Assembly: GCF_041146795.1 (NCBI RefSeq)
Contig: NC_135187.1
Location: 22,265,056 to 22,329,055 of the forward strand
DNA: 64,000 nucleotides
From: Maylandia zebra
Lineage: Eukaryota; Chordata; Actinopteri; Cichliformes; Cichlidae
Reading direction: 5' to 3'
Under the pieces are notes generated by a model. The model ran no database searches. It was given only the letters and a program-made list of their open reading frames with translations, and was not told the origin of the DNA. Shown piece after piece: positions 25,671-38,499 of this stretch. The number at the start of each line of letters is the position of its first letter. Position 1 is the first letter of the stretch. Made by a program: the position numbers and the translations under genes.

Positions 25671-28600
25671 ATGCAGATCGCCAAAAAATACTTTTCAGAA
25701 AGCCTGATTCAGTTAACCATCTTGCTCAGTTTGATTGGAGTTCGTGTGGATATCGACAGCTACTTGAGCGGCTATTATACGCCTTTGACAGAGATTAACT
25801 TGGGTCCTAGCTCAGCCTACATCCAGACACCGTTTCATATTTTGAGAGACACTTTTGATGGATATGGTGTACACCCAAAATGTCCCGAGTTGGACTATTT
25901 TTTTGCAAGTCGTCGGCTGCTGGACGAGGTGAGGACCCTCGGTTCCCCGCGGTTCCACACGCAGTTGAACGCATGGCTGGTGCACGAAGTGCCTGCAACT
26001 GACAAGGCTGACTGTGGGCCTTCAACCAGTAACAACACCGAATCTAGCTCAGGGCTAGAAAGTCCTGGCGAAGAATCCAGGGATGTCAGTGAACACCTGC
26101 CAGTCAGTGGCCCAGCAGTGTACCAGACAAACATTGAACTCGGACAAGGGCCTTGTGGCGCTGGAGCCTGCGGGTTTCTTAAAGAGGCAAGTTTGTGAAT
26201 AATATGCCATAAAGTTGTAAAAACTTTGTTTCTAATGAGGCTATAATGTAACCTGCAACAGTGAAGGTGGTCTATCCCTCTAAAGTACTTGATTAACTGA
26301 GGTGACAAACGAGTAAAACTTCCGTAATAGCTAGCTTAAGCTATTACTAGCTAACTAGCATAACTAACCGTTGAACTGGAAAGATGGGTGTTATCCAACA
26401 ACTACGTTATTTTACTGGAGTATTTACTGGTGAACCAGGAAGCAAGTCAAAAAAAATTCTGGAATGCAAATTTATTTTCGTTTTGTCAGGCTCTGTCAGG
26501 CCCTTGTCACAAATCACAATCCAGTAATGTGTCTTTAGTCAGATTATGTCACTTACATCCGTAATGACAATGTGTTAACTTGGATAAGTCACCTAATCAG
26601 TGTAGTAAGTAACTTAAACATAAAGCTTAATAACATGTCTACCAAACATCATATACTGTATATGCGGCATACAGCTGCCTGCTGCACTTGTCACTCTTTC
26701 ACTATGGTACTTGTCACATTAAGCAATCTGGGAATAGTAACTATAGAATTACTTCAGCAGAAAACACCATGCAAAGACAGGTGTAACTAATGTCTGTACT
26801 TTATGACAACAAATATATTATAACACTGTAATTACAACCTTTATATTCAGTCCTCCTAGTAGTGTAGTCTTTCTAGAGCATGGCAGAAAGAGCTGATTGG
26901 TGGATATTGTATCCCAAAGGCAGTTTATGTTGTCAGTTGTGTAACTATATCTCTTTTCTCCTGACCCAACCACCAGCTGCGCCCTTTGAGGGGTGGAGAA
27001 GTGAGACTCGGATCCCCACCCTGTTTGCTTACACAAAAGCAGTTTTCCATAGTTAAGCACTGCTCTTCCTAGGGTTGCTTTTCATGTGTATAATGTGATG
27101 TTGACTCATTTGTTGTTGATGACAAGAGATGGGTCGCCATACCCCCCCCCAAAAAAAAAAAAAAAAAAAAAAAAATTACAAGCCTTGTTGTTTGTTTTGC
27201 AAATGGCCTTAGTGTCTGAGAATATACAATATGCAGGAGCTGTATATAGTTATCCCGTTGAAGGTGTATCAATAACTTTTTGTCATTATTTGGCTTTAGT
27301 CTTAGTGTGAAAGCAAAAAGTTTTCTTTCACACTAAGACTAAAGCCAAATAATGACAAGAAGTACTCAAGACCAGTCTAGTTCTGCCCAAGTTCTGTCTG
27401 GGCTTGTTGGTCTCCACTTTTCCTGTTTGAACTGGTCTAGGAAGTGAATCAGTTATTGATACACCTTCAACAGGATAACTATATACAGCTCCTGCATATT
27501 GTATATTCTCAGAAACAAAGGCCATATAATATATATTTTTAGAACAAATGAGAATTCTATTATATCTTTAATTGGATATATCGTGAACTTTCTAATCTTG
27601 GAAGCTGGTGACCTTTATTTCTGTAGGTGTATCAGAGGGTAATTGGCTTAACTTTTACAATGATTGCTTTGTAATCATAAATAAATAATCTAATCTTGTT
27701 TATAACAGAATCATCTCATGACAGAAGAGTCATACTGTAAAGACTCAATTGAGATCAATGAACTACCGCTAGAAATGTAACGATGTTTGGAGTTCTTTAC
27801 TAAGAATTAACAAATTGTTTTTCCTTTTCTTTCCTCTTCACTTCTAAACTGAATTCCCTCCTCTCTTTTCCCTGCCAGGAGGAAGATGTTAAAGTTAAAG
27901 AAGAGGAGGAACCTGCTCCAGTCTCTCAGCTGGCTCACAGTTCCACACTGGAACAAGAGGTACTGTTGGCACTCTTTCATGTATTTTAATGACCGTAACA
28001 GTGCTGGATTTTTTGTGAGAATACACAGTAGTGTTTGTCCATCTGCAATGATGCATGTATAACGTTGGCATCAATTTTAGGCTGGTTATATTGATTTAAC
28101 TAGAAAAATCAGGGACTCACATTACATATTTACTGAAATTGCATCATTTTGATGACAGTGCTGTTTTAGTAACACCACAGAATATGATTAGAAAGGTTGA
28201 AGCATAGTAATTACAGTCTCACAGGCAGTTCCTTATAGTAAAAAGCTATGCAGAAGCTAAATATAAATTCATTTTTCTTGTTCATTTTTTTTCATCAGTT
28301 ACTTTGCTATGATTGTATACTGACAACAAAACATATCACTTACTTTTTTAAATTTACATCAGATTTTCTGTGTGTTGTCTCTTTCAGAGCCTGCTGGAAG
28401 GCATCACTGCACTGTCCAGTCCAACACGCCATCCCTCTGCTACTCTTGATATTGACCAGCAGTGGAACAATTTACTTTCTGTTGCAGACCTTGATGTAAG
28501 TTTCATGTTCATCTTCATGTTCATTAAATTAAGCCTTATATAAAATTACATTAGTTTAGGGACATGCATACAGACACGTGTATTGCAGATTAGAGGTTTA

Positions 28601-30043
28601 GTTTACCACATTGATCTAACTGTTGTTTTAGAGGATTTTCAAAGTTTTGGAGAATAAAGTTCGACTAATAGGTCTCTCTAAAATATAGGACTTGGACCCC
28701 CTTGTGACTGAGCGTCTGTCAGATCTCGACACTGACATCACCAGCGCCATCAGCCGGAATGTCAGTCTGCATGATGCTATGCTAACCAGTCCTGGAGTGT
28801 TTGGGTTGGCATCTGATAGAACTGAGCCCAGGACCACGACCCAACAACAAAGGGCTCTCTTTCGAATGGAATCCATAGGCTCTTTAAACTCAGATGCTTC
28901 ACCTGGGATGGCTCTAGGTCTTGCTGCACTCCCCTTTGCCTCAGTATGTAACATAACAGGAAATGTGTCATCAAATAGTGCACTGGGTGGCTGCCTAGAT
29001 GAGGCAGTGTTTGACCAGATCAATCAGCTTGGTTTGGAAGGTCTGGACTCAATTGACAGCAGCCTGATGGACTGTTTGGACAGCATAGACCCACGGGTCC
29101 TTGAGGACTTGGAGTCAGACTCTGGTCTCTCTTTGGAGAGCAGCTCTGGAGGTCCAGTCTCTCCAGGTTGGTTCAGATTGCTTTCTATACTTGGAAGAGT
29201 TACATGTCTTAATTTCTGTTTTATGAAGCTACGAAATTTTCAGTTAAATATGCTGACACAGTCATTAACTCCTCACTTTGTCCAGGCTCATCTGAGATGT
29301 CATCCTCATCCAGTTCATACTGCGAGGATGAGTGTGGAGCTACAGGCTACAGCAGTGAGGCAGACTCAATCCCCTCTAAAGGCATTGTTGACTACACCAC
29401 AGCATGGCCACCTGTTGAGGGTGTGTGGCATGATCACAGCTACTCATCTGCCAATTTCTTTAACCAGCCGTCAGTAACGCTGCCTCGCAAAAACATCAAG
29501 GAGGAGCCTCTCAGCGATGATGATGGATTCCGGCTGGAAGAAGGGGAGCTGAGTCGTGATGAGCTGCGCGCCCGTGCTATGTGCCTGCCATTCTCTGTTC
29601 TGCAGATAGTTAACATGCCTGTTGAAGAGTTCCTGGAAGTTCTTGATGGTCATGGCTTTTCCCCTGAACAGGTGACCCTCCTGAGGGACATCCGCAGGCG
29701 TGGTAAGAATAAGCTGGCAGCCCAAAACTGCCGCAAGCGCAAATTAGATGCCATCACTGGGCTCCAGGAGGAGGTGGAAAGGTTGCAAGTTCAGAGAGAC
29801 AAACTGCTGAGGGAGAAGCACCTTACAGCAAAAACAATGGGTGCTGTGGGCCATCAGATAAGGCAGCTGACCAGAGACATCCTGTCCCGGCTGAGGGATG
29901 AATCAGGAACACCCCTGAACCCAGACAGATTCACCCTGCAGTGCGGGGCTAACGGTAGGGTTGTAGTTCAGCCTGTAAGACGACCTGCTGTCTCCACATC
30001 TGGCAACAAAACAGACAAGAGAAAGAAGGAAAAAAAGCAATAA
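25671..30043 (+). CDS. nfe2l3: nfe2l3-like CNC-bZIP transcription factor (NRF3), 5 coding exons, 646 aa
   Basis: Coding exons are 25671-26186, 27879-27959, 28388-28495, 28689-29166 and 29286-30043, total 1941 nt, all in frame. The start is the first in-frame ATG, with a TAG at 25665-25667 just upstream. Seen: a hydrophobic N-terminal segment (residues about 12-26) ending in GVRVDID, as in the ER anchor of NRF1/NRF3; NAWLVH (100-105), matching the region where NRF1 is clipped for release from the ER; NxS/T sequons (NNT, NVS, NIT, NVS); a DSGLS phosphodegron-like motif (379-383); two psi-KxE sumoylation-type sites (178-181, 465-468); a CNC segment from about 483; a basic region (529-549, RRRGKNK and NCRKRK); then a leucine zipper. 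Known of the family: it is ER-retained, processed by proteolysis, dimerises with small Maf proteins and binds antioxidant-type elements. The C-terminal part (SRLRDE, LNPDRFTLQC) fits NRF3 better than NRF1, as do the neighbours cbx3 and snx10. The N-terminus is NRF1-like, so nfe2l1 is the main alternative. Intron 1 appears to use a GC donor. Confidence 0.82.
26187..26192 (+). other. probable GC splice donor of nfe2l3 intron 1
   Basis: The exon ends AAAGAG and the intron begins GCAAGT, the typical context of rare GC-AG introns. Splicing here to the acceptor at 27877-27878 (intron 1692 bp) keeps frame and joins residue 172 to an acidic second exon. The nearest GT downstream (26195) would break the frame. 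Without splicing, translation stops after three more codons, giving a 175-residue ER-anchored fragment. Confidence 0.6.
27147..27176. repeat. C-run followed by long A-run
   Basis: About nine C then about 24 A within nfe2l3 intron 1, 27 bp before the palindrome. A low-complexity tract, prone to length error in assembly. Confidence 0.8.
27203..27525. repeat. lopsided palindrome in nfe2l3 intron 1
   Basis: Outer arms 27203-27277 and 27451-27525 (75 bp each) are inverted copies with about three mismatches. Inner arms 27282-27313 and 27325-27356 are perfect 32-bp inverted copies around an 11-nt spacer. On the left the two arm segments are 4 nt apart; on the right they are separated by 94 nt (27357-27450). 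The outer ends carry ATGGCCTT/AAGGCCAT-like termini, so this could be a foldback-type mobile element. A simple inverted duplication followed by a deletion is equally possible. Confidence 0.8.
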
Positions 30044-30716
30044 TGCAGCATTTCCTGCTGAGACTTGATCTTTTTGGTTTTGGGATATTGCGGAACCTAA
30101 TTGCCTGACTCTGGTTTTAGGGACTCCTGTTTTGCTAAAGTGTGTGTTGATTCACCACTGTTGAGAACCTAAATGCAAAAAGAAAAGACACTCAAAAAAT
30201 AAGTAAAAGAAAAAAAAAATGTAAATGTGTTATTTGATCGTAAAAATGTAGATCACACACTGGACATTCTCTTCTTGTTAAAGGTGGATGTGGCCGATGG
30301 GGTAGTTTAAGGGAACAGCTAAGCTGTTGGTAATGCCAGCAGTCTCTTTGTGCCTGTTAACATTAAAGTCATAGTCTTTCTCATTTTTACAGAAAATTGT
30401 AGGCAATCACGCATGTTTAAAAGTCAGCTTGGCCAGGATTGTGATATTTCCAGACAGGATAGAGATCTAAGAGGAGTATTTACCTGTAATCTTGCCTTTA
30501 GTGTTTTCCTACTCGGTATAAGAACGAGGTTAAAGGGTTGTATTTATTAAACTTTCTTAGGTCCATGAAATGCTTATAGAACTGTTAAGGACGTTTTCCC
30601 CCCTCTCCCAAAATGGTAAACTTTGGTCAGCGTGATAAGAATATTGGGTTATTACAAGTCCAAAGTTTACTGATTTGTTCCCAGTATTTGAGGGCATGCA
30701 CTGTTTGAGTAAAAAA

Positions 30717-30732
30717 AATAAACTGAAATAAA
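30717..30732 (+). terminator. nfe2l3: tandem AATAAA poly(A) signals for nfe2l3
   Basis: Two AATAAA hexamers (30717-30722 and 30727-30732) lie about 680 bp after the stop codon and are followed by a T/G-rich stretch (TAGATGTCTTTTGC). They give a 3' UTR of roughly 0.7 kb. A further AATAAA at 31926-31931 could serve a longer transcript. Confidence 0.5.
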
Positions 30733-30749
30733 AAAAATCAAATAGATGT

Positions 30750-32750
30750 CTTTTGCTTACATGTCTTGATGACGTGCAGTATACCAATGACTCAAAGGAC
30801 TTGGCCTTAATTTGCATTTAATGTGTTTTGGTAAATACGTATGTACATCATACATAAGTGCATATATCCATAACAAAAAAGTTCTTGCATAAGAATTCAA
30901 CTATAGTTTAACCCCTTTCATTTGAAGTGTTTTAGAGTTTTTGGCAAGATTATTCTACCTCACAGCTTAGTTTTTGTTAATTTTGGCTACATAAAAAAAA
31001 AAGCCCTCACCCCGCTTTGCTTTTTTTCTTTCTTTTTTTTTGTCTTTTGAAGTGCACTCGATAACAACAATTTCATTATAAATGTGACCGTAATCACACA
31101 TAAAAGATTCAGTTTCTGAAACAGGAAAAATAGAATCACCAACTTTATTTAAAAGGTCTGAATGCTGTTTGAATGTATGTGTTTGTTTGTTTGTTTGTTT
31201 GTTTTTTAAAGAATATTTATTATCTGAGTAGAATCAAGTGATATTAAAAGTCTGCATCTTATTTATGTGTACACACAAGTAGTCACCTGAGTGAGTAAAC
31301 TGAAGAAAGATGCATAAAGTATTTGAATAGTGATCAATCTGAAGCACAATTTGAATGAACTGAAATTTTGACTTCTTTACAAGTACTTGTGAGTTTTTTT
31401 CTTTTTGGATAAATTTGATTCTCAGGCCCCAGTTTTGTTTTGTTTTTTCCTGGCTAAAATTTGAAATTCTCTAAAGTGCACTTGTTTAATACAAATCCTT
31501 CATTATCAAAGTCACCCCAATTAAACAAACTGCTAAAAAAAAAAAACCCTAAATAATAAATTACTGATTGATATTTAAGAAGTTTGAATGATGTTTGGAT
31601 GCCTCCTTTTTATATGTATAAGATTTTTTGGCAGTTGAAGTATTAATAGAGGTCGCCGCCCTGTTCCTGGTTATGCTGCACAATAAGTCAGCTGAGTGAG
31701 TGAAATTGAGAAAAGTCCATGAGGTAGTTTATGCAGCTTTCGGTTTTCTTTTTTTCTTTGTTTGTATTTTCTTGTTTGGCTTGAACCTTTTGTTTGCTGT
31801 TTGTATGAATTTTGTTTTCGTAAATATTTGCTTTGTTTCTGAAGTTAAATGTGTTTGATTCCATTGTGATTTTTGAAAGTGTGCGTTTGCTTACAGAACT
31901 TGAGTTGCTCCTGCAGACTTTTTAAAATAAAAAGAAATCTTTTGAAATACTTTTGAATGGCCTTGATTTTAAAATCAGCATATAGGAACATATTATTCAA
32001 AAAATGCAGTCTTAAAATATCAATGGATATTATAGATATCTATTGATCTATTATAGATTAGGGATTACAAACATAAGGCCTGGGGGCAAAATTGGCCTGG
32101 CAACAGATGCAATCTGAGCCACTGGACAGCTTTTTAAAATGTGATGGATGGTACACATTTTGGATTTTTTTTTAAACTGTATTTTCCGTGTTTTACAGCT
32201 TTTCTTAATGATAAAAATCCTACTCCCATCACTATTCACACCAATTTGAGTAAGTCATAGGTAATATTAGATAAAAAAAACTTAAATGACAGAAACGTTT
32301 CTGATTTCTGCAGTGCGTTCACAGTAAATAAATAAATAAGGATATAGTCTATCAATAAACAAAACCTTTCTATTATATAGTTACAGAACAGTCTGGGCAA
32401 TGAGCAACCATAACTACACATGCATTTCCTACAATCTTAGATTGTAGGATTGTTTGTTTGTTTGAAATAAATTAACAAACAAACAAACAAACAATCTAAG
32501 CCAAAAGAGTCGTGCTGACTGAGTTCTATTTAATACAGCTTAATTTCTTTATCATGCAAAAATAACCAGCATATGCTGTTGAAATTGCACTTCTTTTTCT
32601 TATATTAAGATTCTGCAGACATTAAAGGTGTAATTAAACCTCTTTACACTGGTCCGGCCCACGTGTAAACAAAATTTTCTGCATGTGGCCCACGATTCAA
32701 AATGACTTCGATATCCCTGATGTAGAGTTCTAGGCTTCATCATCCACAGG
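30750..32750. other. nfe2l3-cbx3 intergenic region, no coding exon seen
   Basis: AT-rich, with T/G-rich runs such as a GTTT tetranucleotide repeat near 31180-31206. It includes a possible distal poly(A) signal at 31926 and a palindrome at 32436-32500. In human the HNRNPA2B1 gene lies in this position on the opposite strand. I see no RRM-type coding segment on either strand here. Confidence 0.6.
32436..32500. repeat. inverted repeat with TTTG/CAAA arms
   Basis: CTTAGATTGT near the left end pairs with ACAATCTAAG at the right end. Between them TTTG repeats face CAAA repeats across a short AT-rich loop, giving a near-continuous hairpin. The left end itself also sits inside a local near-palindrome (CTACAATC/GATTGTAG, 32429-32447). 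Confidence 0.7.
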
Positions 32751-32759
32751 TTTTGGAGA

Positions 32760-32930
32760 GCGAAAAGCGTTTTCTAACCGGGCTTCCGTAGATGGTGCAC
32801 AAGTATGCGCACAAGAATGCGCGTGAGTAGCTTTTGGCGCCCGTGCTGTTGAGCCACACTTTTGTAGACATAAAGAATCAACTGACCGCGTGGAAAAGAA
32901 GTGCCGTTGGAGCGATTCTCTTGTTTTAGG
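32760..32930 (+). promoter_or_regulatory. cbx3: cbx3 promoter and non-coding first exon
   Basis: A GC-richer island with several GCGC/CGCG words (GCGCACAAG, GCGCGTGAG, GGCGCC) precedes a good splice donor, TTTTAGG followed by GTATGT at 32931. The next acceptor (TTTTTAG, ending 33666) lies 8 bp before the cbx3 ATG, giving a 736-bp intron in the 5' UTR. The exact transcription start is not determined. Confidence 0.5.
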
Positions 32931-33593
32931 GTATGTATGCAGATACCGACTTGTTTAAAAAAAAAAAAAAAAAGGTTATCATTAACAGAGGTGTCAGAGT
33001 TAATTGGTTCACTGTAACAAAATAGCAGTATATGCTAGCCAGTTGTTTTACCATCTGACGCTATCTCGAATGAGAGAGAAACGCTCTGTTAACTACAGTT
33101 GCAGTACTTTAACTTAAACAGGCAAGCGAAAAGTAACAGTGTCTGTTCCTTGTAATGCTGTAGTTGTATCATAGATCTTAAGATTATGTATCCGTTTCTA
33201 AAACGTCGAGTGTCGCATTAAACTTGAGTACGTTATTGTTAGCGCAAGTTACGTTAACGTTACCCGCACGTTTTTTTTTGTGCCAGCGCACCTATTTTAA
33301 GTCCCTCCGCATTGCAGTTGACACAATAAAAGTGAAGTAGGTTTTCCCTAACGGTTAAAGGCCAGCTAAAGTTAGCATGCGAGCTAACGTTATAAGAATT
33401 TGGCTATCTTTGAATACTTTAAGAGTTTATCGCTAAGCTAGCTAATGCTACGTTTTTACTTCCCTTTGGTGGCCATCCCTTTGTCAAGGTTGCCTAATTT
33501 TAATACCCCAATGGGCAAATAACAGTCTTCACAGTTAAATTCGTTTACGATCCAGGTGTCTGTGGCGGCTTTAGGGCCTATGGCCAATCCTAA

Positions 33594-35503
<1,910 letters not shown>

Positions 35504-36511
35504 TTCTTCTCTGCAACCCATGCAGTAGTCTACATCAACATTGTCAACCTTTTCCTCAGGACTGGATTTCTCCTGACTTGCCTTCTAGGTCTAGCTAAAT
35601 TAGTCTTTTTTTTTTTTGTCTTTTTTTTTGTTTTGTTTCTTTTTTATTTTGGAAGAAGTTTCAACACTTGCATGGCAGTCGGTGAGTTCTGTTGTAAATA
35701 TAAGCTTAGCCGATTGTGAGAACAGGTGATAGTGTTTTGATTAAGAAGTAAAGAAAGAAGCCTTCTTGTATTATTGTGAATGACTGATCTCTTTAGCCCC
35801 TTTTCATACACGAGATGTACAACAATGTTGGCTTCAGCAGTCTGCTCAGCAATCTGTTATTCCAACATGGATTGCGCTTGTGTTCCTAATGGCTTCATTT
35901 AAATGTATCCAAGATGGTGAAGGAGAGCTCTGTAGTACGCACAATTTAGCCATACATTCAGAAGGCTTGTTTGTGGGTGAGGTGCAACTACAGTTTTGAT
36001 TGGTTTTCTCACCCTTTTTCAATAACAGCACAGGATCTGACTGTGTGTCGTTCAGAGCTGTACACTTCCTTCTGGAGTGTGAATAGTAAAAATGCTTCAT
36101 GGAGGAATGATACTGTATTTAAAGTCAATAGCTAAAGTTAAGACTAAATGTGATGCATAGATTTGAAATTTAGGGCATTAACTAGTGAGCTTTGCAACTC
36201 AGAGATTCACAAGATACAAGTACAGTTGTAATCCAGTGCATGCATGTCGTTAATAATACTTGGTTTAGTTTAGGTGCTCATTTAGACTTGAAGTCAACAC
36301 ATTCAGATGCAGCCAGATTCATGGGAGCGAGTGCACAGCTGAAAAAGGACTGTTGATTAGGGCCACTTCCACCTTCGTCTTTGTTTAAATGTTTTAAATT
36401 CCAAAACACTTTTCTCACTCTGCCACATTCTTGCTCATGTTTTCTACTGTAGTGATGTTTTGTTCCATAAATACTTTTTGTATACTGTCTTTAAATATTG
36501 TTTGTCGTTCT

Positions 36512-36517
36512 AATAAA
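36512..36517 (+). terminator. cbx3: AATAAA poly(A) signal for cbx3
   Basis: AATAAA about 1.0 kb after the stop codon, followed by a T-rich stretch with TTTTTTTTTGTCTTTT at 36532-36548. No earlier canonical AATAAA stands out between the stop and this site, so the 3' UTR is about 1 kb. Confidence 0.6.
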
Positions 36518-36549
36518 GGTTTTATGCCAGATTTTTTTTTTGTCTTTTA

Positions 36550-37795
36550 GGTTTTTTTTCCCCAACTACAAATACATGTAAGACTTTACTGGAAGTAATT
36601 CAGAGCGAGTTGCATATGAAACGAAGTTAACAATTAGGATTTCCTTATGTACCTAATAGATGTTTCTTGGGTGAAGTTTTTTACAGTTTTGTCTTCATGC
36701 TGCAGTGCTTTGGTTTTCCCGTGGTTTCACTCTAAATGCAAGACTGCATAATGGCATGGGAGATAAGACAGTGAACCTTTGTGCATTACTGATTTCTGTG
36801 GGAAATCACTCAAGTTTCTTATTTGAGTGATTTGGACAAGGTCATGATAGATATCCAACCTTTAGTCCTAGCAGGAAAAAACAACTGCTGCATGAACGTT
36901 CACCTACAAATTTGATAACAAACAGCTAATTTCTCTGAAAAGTTTGTTCTGTAAATGCTAAAGAGTAGTGAGTAGCCTGCAGAAAGGATACAGGGATGGA
37001 AAATGGCCTGTTATTGTCATTTCCTCGTAAGTGTTTAACTTTTTTTTTTTTTTTTTGTTTAAGTCAAATATCTATCCAAATAGATTAGTCTGTGGTGGCT
37101 ATGATTTCATGTGATCTGTAGAGCAAGGTGTGTAGTTTGATTAAGTCAAATATCTAATCACAGCAACACAGTCATGTCTTATCTGTTAAGTGCTTGAATC
37201 ATTTCAATATAGACATACAGCTATATTAATGGAAATTAAATGTCAGTGCAGCAATTTCAAGTAATATAAAACATATGCTTAAAATAAATCTTGGTCTGTA
37301 TATTTCACGTGTCAGCTTTTGTCAACTCTGAATTTTGCTTAATTGGCCATAAAATGTAGAAATCGGATAGAAAATGGTGCTGTTTTGTAACAGTCTGTAA
37401 AAGCAAATGAAAGTTTCTGTTGACACAAGATAAAGAGATCTCTATATGCAAATTACCATCCAACCTAAGGTGACGTCTCACTAGTTTCTTGATCCACTCT
37501 TGGACTGGTCAGAGGGATAGACGCCAACTGGCTTTGGTAAGATCTCTTGGTCTTCAATTTTAAAACTGTCATTGTATACAACAATGCTTGCTGTGGGCTG
37601 GAGTTCACGTAGACTAGGTGTCAGTGTCATCTCTGACGCTCTGATGCCTTGATTTGAGATTTTGATTTAATTTTGAAACTTTTGATTTATTAGTTGAAAC
37701 GAAGCATAACACAGCCCATGATGTGATATCTCAGATAAGGTTTTGGGATGTTGTTTTTGTACCGTATCATGCTGCAGTTGCCTGTCTGTCTTTAT
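36550..37795. other. cbx3-snx10 intergenic, left part
   Basis: AT-rich, with no coding exon seen. It contains a T-run (37041-37056) directly before the 16-bp duplication that flanks a 66-bp insertion (37059-37156). Confidence 0.6.
37059..37156. repeat. 66-bp insertion flanked by a perfect 16-bp direct repeat
   Basis: TTAAGTCAAATATCTA occurs at 37059-37074 and again at 37141-37156. The sequence between them (37075-37140) matches 39954-40019 almost exactly in direct orientation, with a single-base indel. The distant copy has no such flanking duplication. This looks like a copied segment placed at a break with target-site duplication. Confidence 0.8.
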
Positions 37796-38496
37796 GGCTA
37801 CGTTCACACTGCAGGTCTTAATGCTCAATTCCGATTTTTTGATCAAATCCGATTTTTTTGTCTGCTCGTTCACACTACAAATAAAATGCGACAGCAAACG
37901 CGCTCTAGTGTGAACGCTCAAAGCGGCCCGCATGCGCAAAAGAAGCTGTCACACACAACGAGCTCTGTTTAGACCCAGAGCAACAGTATTGTTTGACTGA
38001 TGGCCCTTAATATGCAGACTTCGGACTTCGTTTCCCAATTTTTGCTTTAAGTTCTTTTGTTATTTACATAATAATGTAAATAACCTAATAATGGTCCTTA
38101 TTGCTGTTTAAGAGAGGAGCGGTGCTTCAAATGATAGCTGCAGATTTCTGTCAGAATCTGCAGATTACAGTACAAATAAAATGTTCACATTGTCTTCCCA
38201 ACAGTTTCACTGACATCCACACTGGATGGCCAGGAAGCGTTCGCGATGTCTTCTCGGGCGCTTCTCCGGCGCTGATAATTGGCTTCAGTCTTGTGTCGGT
38301 GACGTAAAAGGCGGATTTAATGCGACTTGACCGTTCAAACAGCAGTCGCTTTCTAAAACATCGGATATGTATCGGATTCGGATTTGAAAATATCGGATTT
38401 GCGCCGTTCACACTGTCATAGCATGATCGGATATGGGTCGCATAGGGTCAAAAAAATCGGATTTGATGCGCTTTCGCCTGCAGTGTGAACGTAGCC
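37796..38496. mobile_element. non-autonomous DNA transposon with 20-bp terminal inverted repeats
   Basis: Perfect 20-bp terminal inverted repeats, GGCTACGTTCACACTGCAGG at 37796-37815 and its complement at 38477-38496, bound a 701-bp element. Immediately inside, CAAATCCGATTTTTTT-type sequence is repeated in inverted form near both ends. Six ATCGGAT/TTCGGAT words crowd the right 150 bp and two lie on the left. No transposase reading frame is present. The ends and subterminal motif clusters suggest a hAT-like MITE, but no clear target-site duplication is seen (TA at both sides at most), so the superfamily is left open. Confidence 0.8.
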
Positions 38497-38499
38497 TAA

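Noticed and set aside
29297..30043. 248-codon frame as a separate short bZIP gene
   Set aside because: It is the last exon of nfe2l3, joined in frame at 29286; the Met is internal (residue 399).
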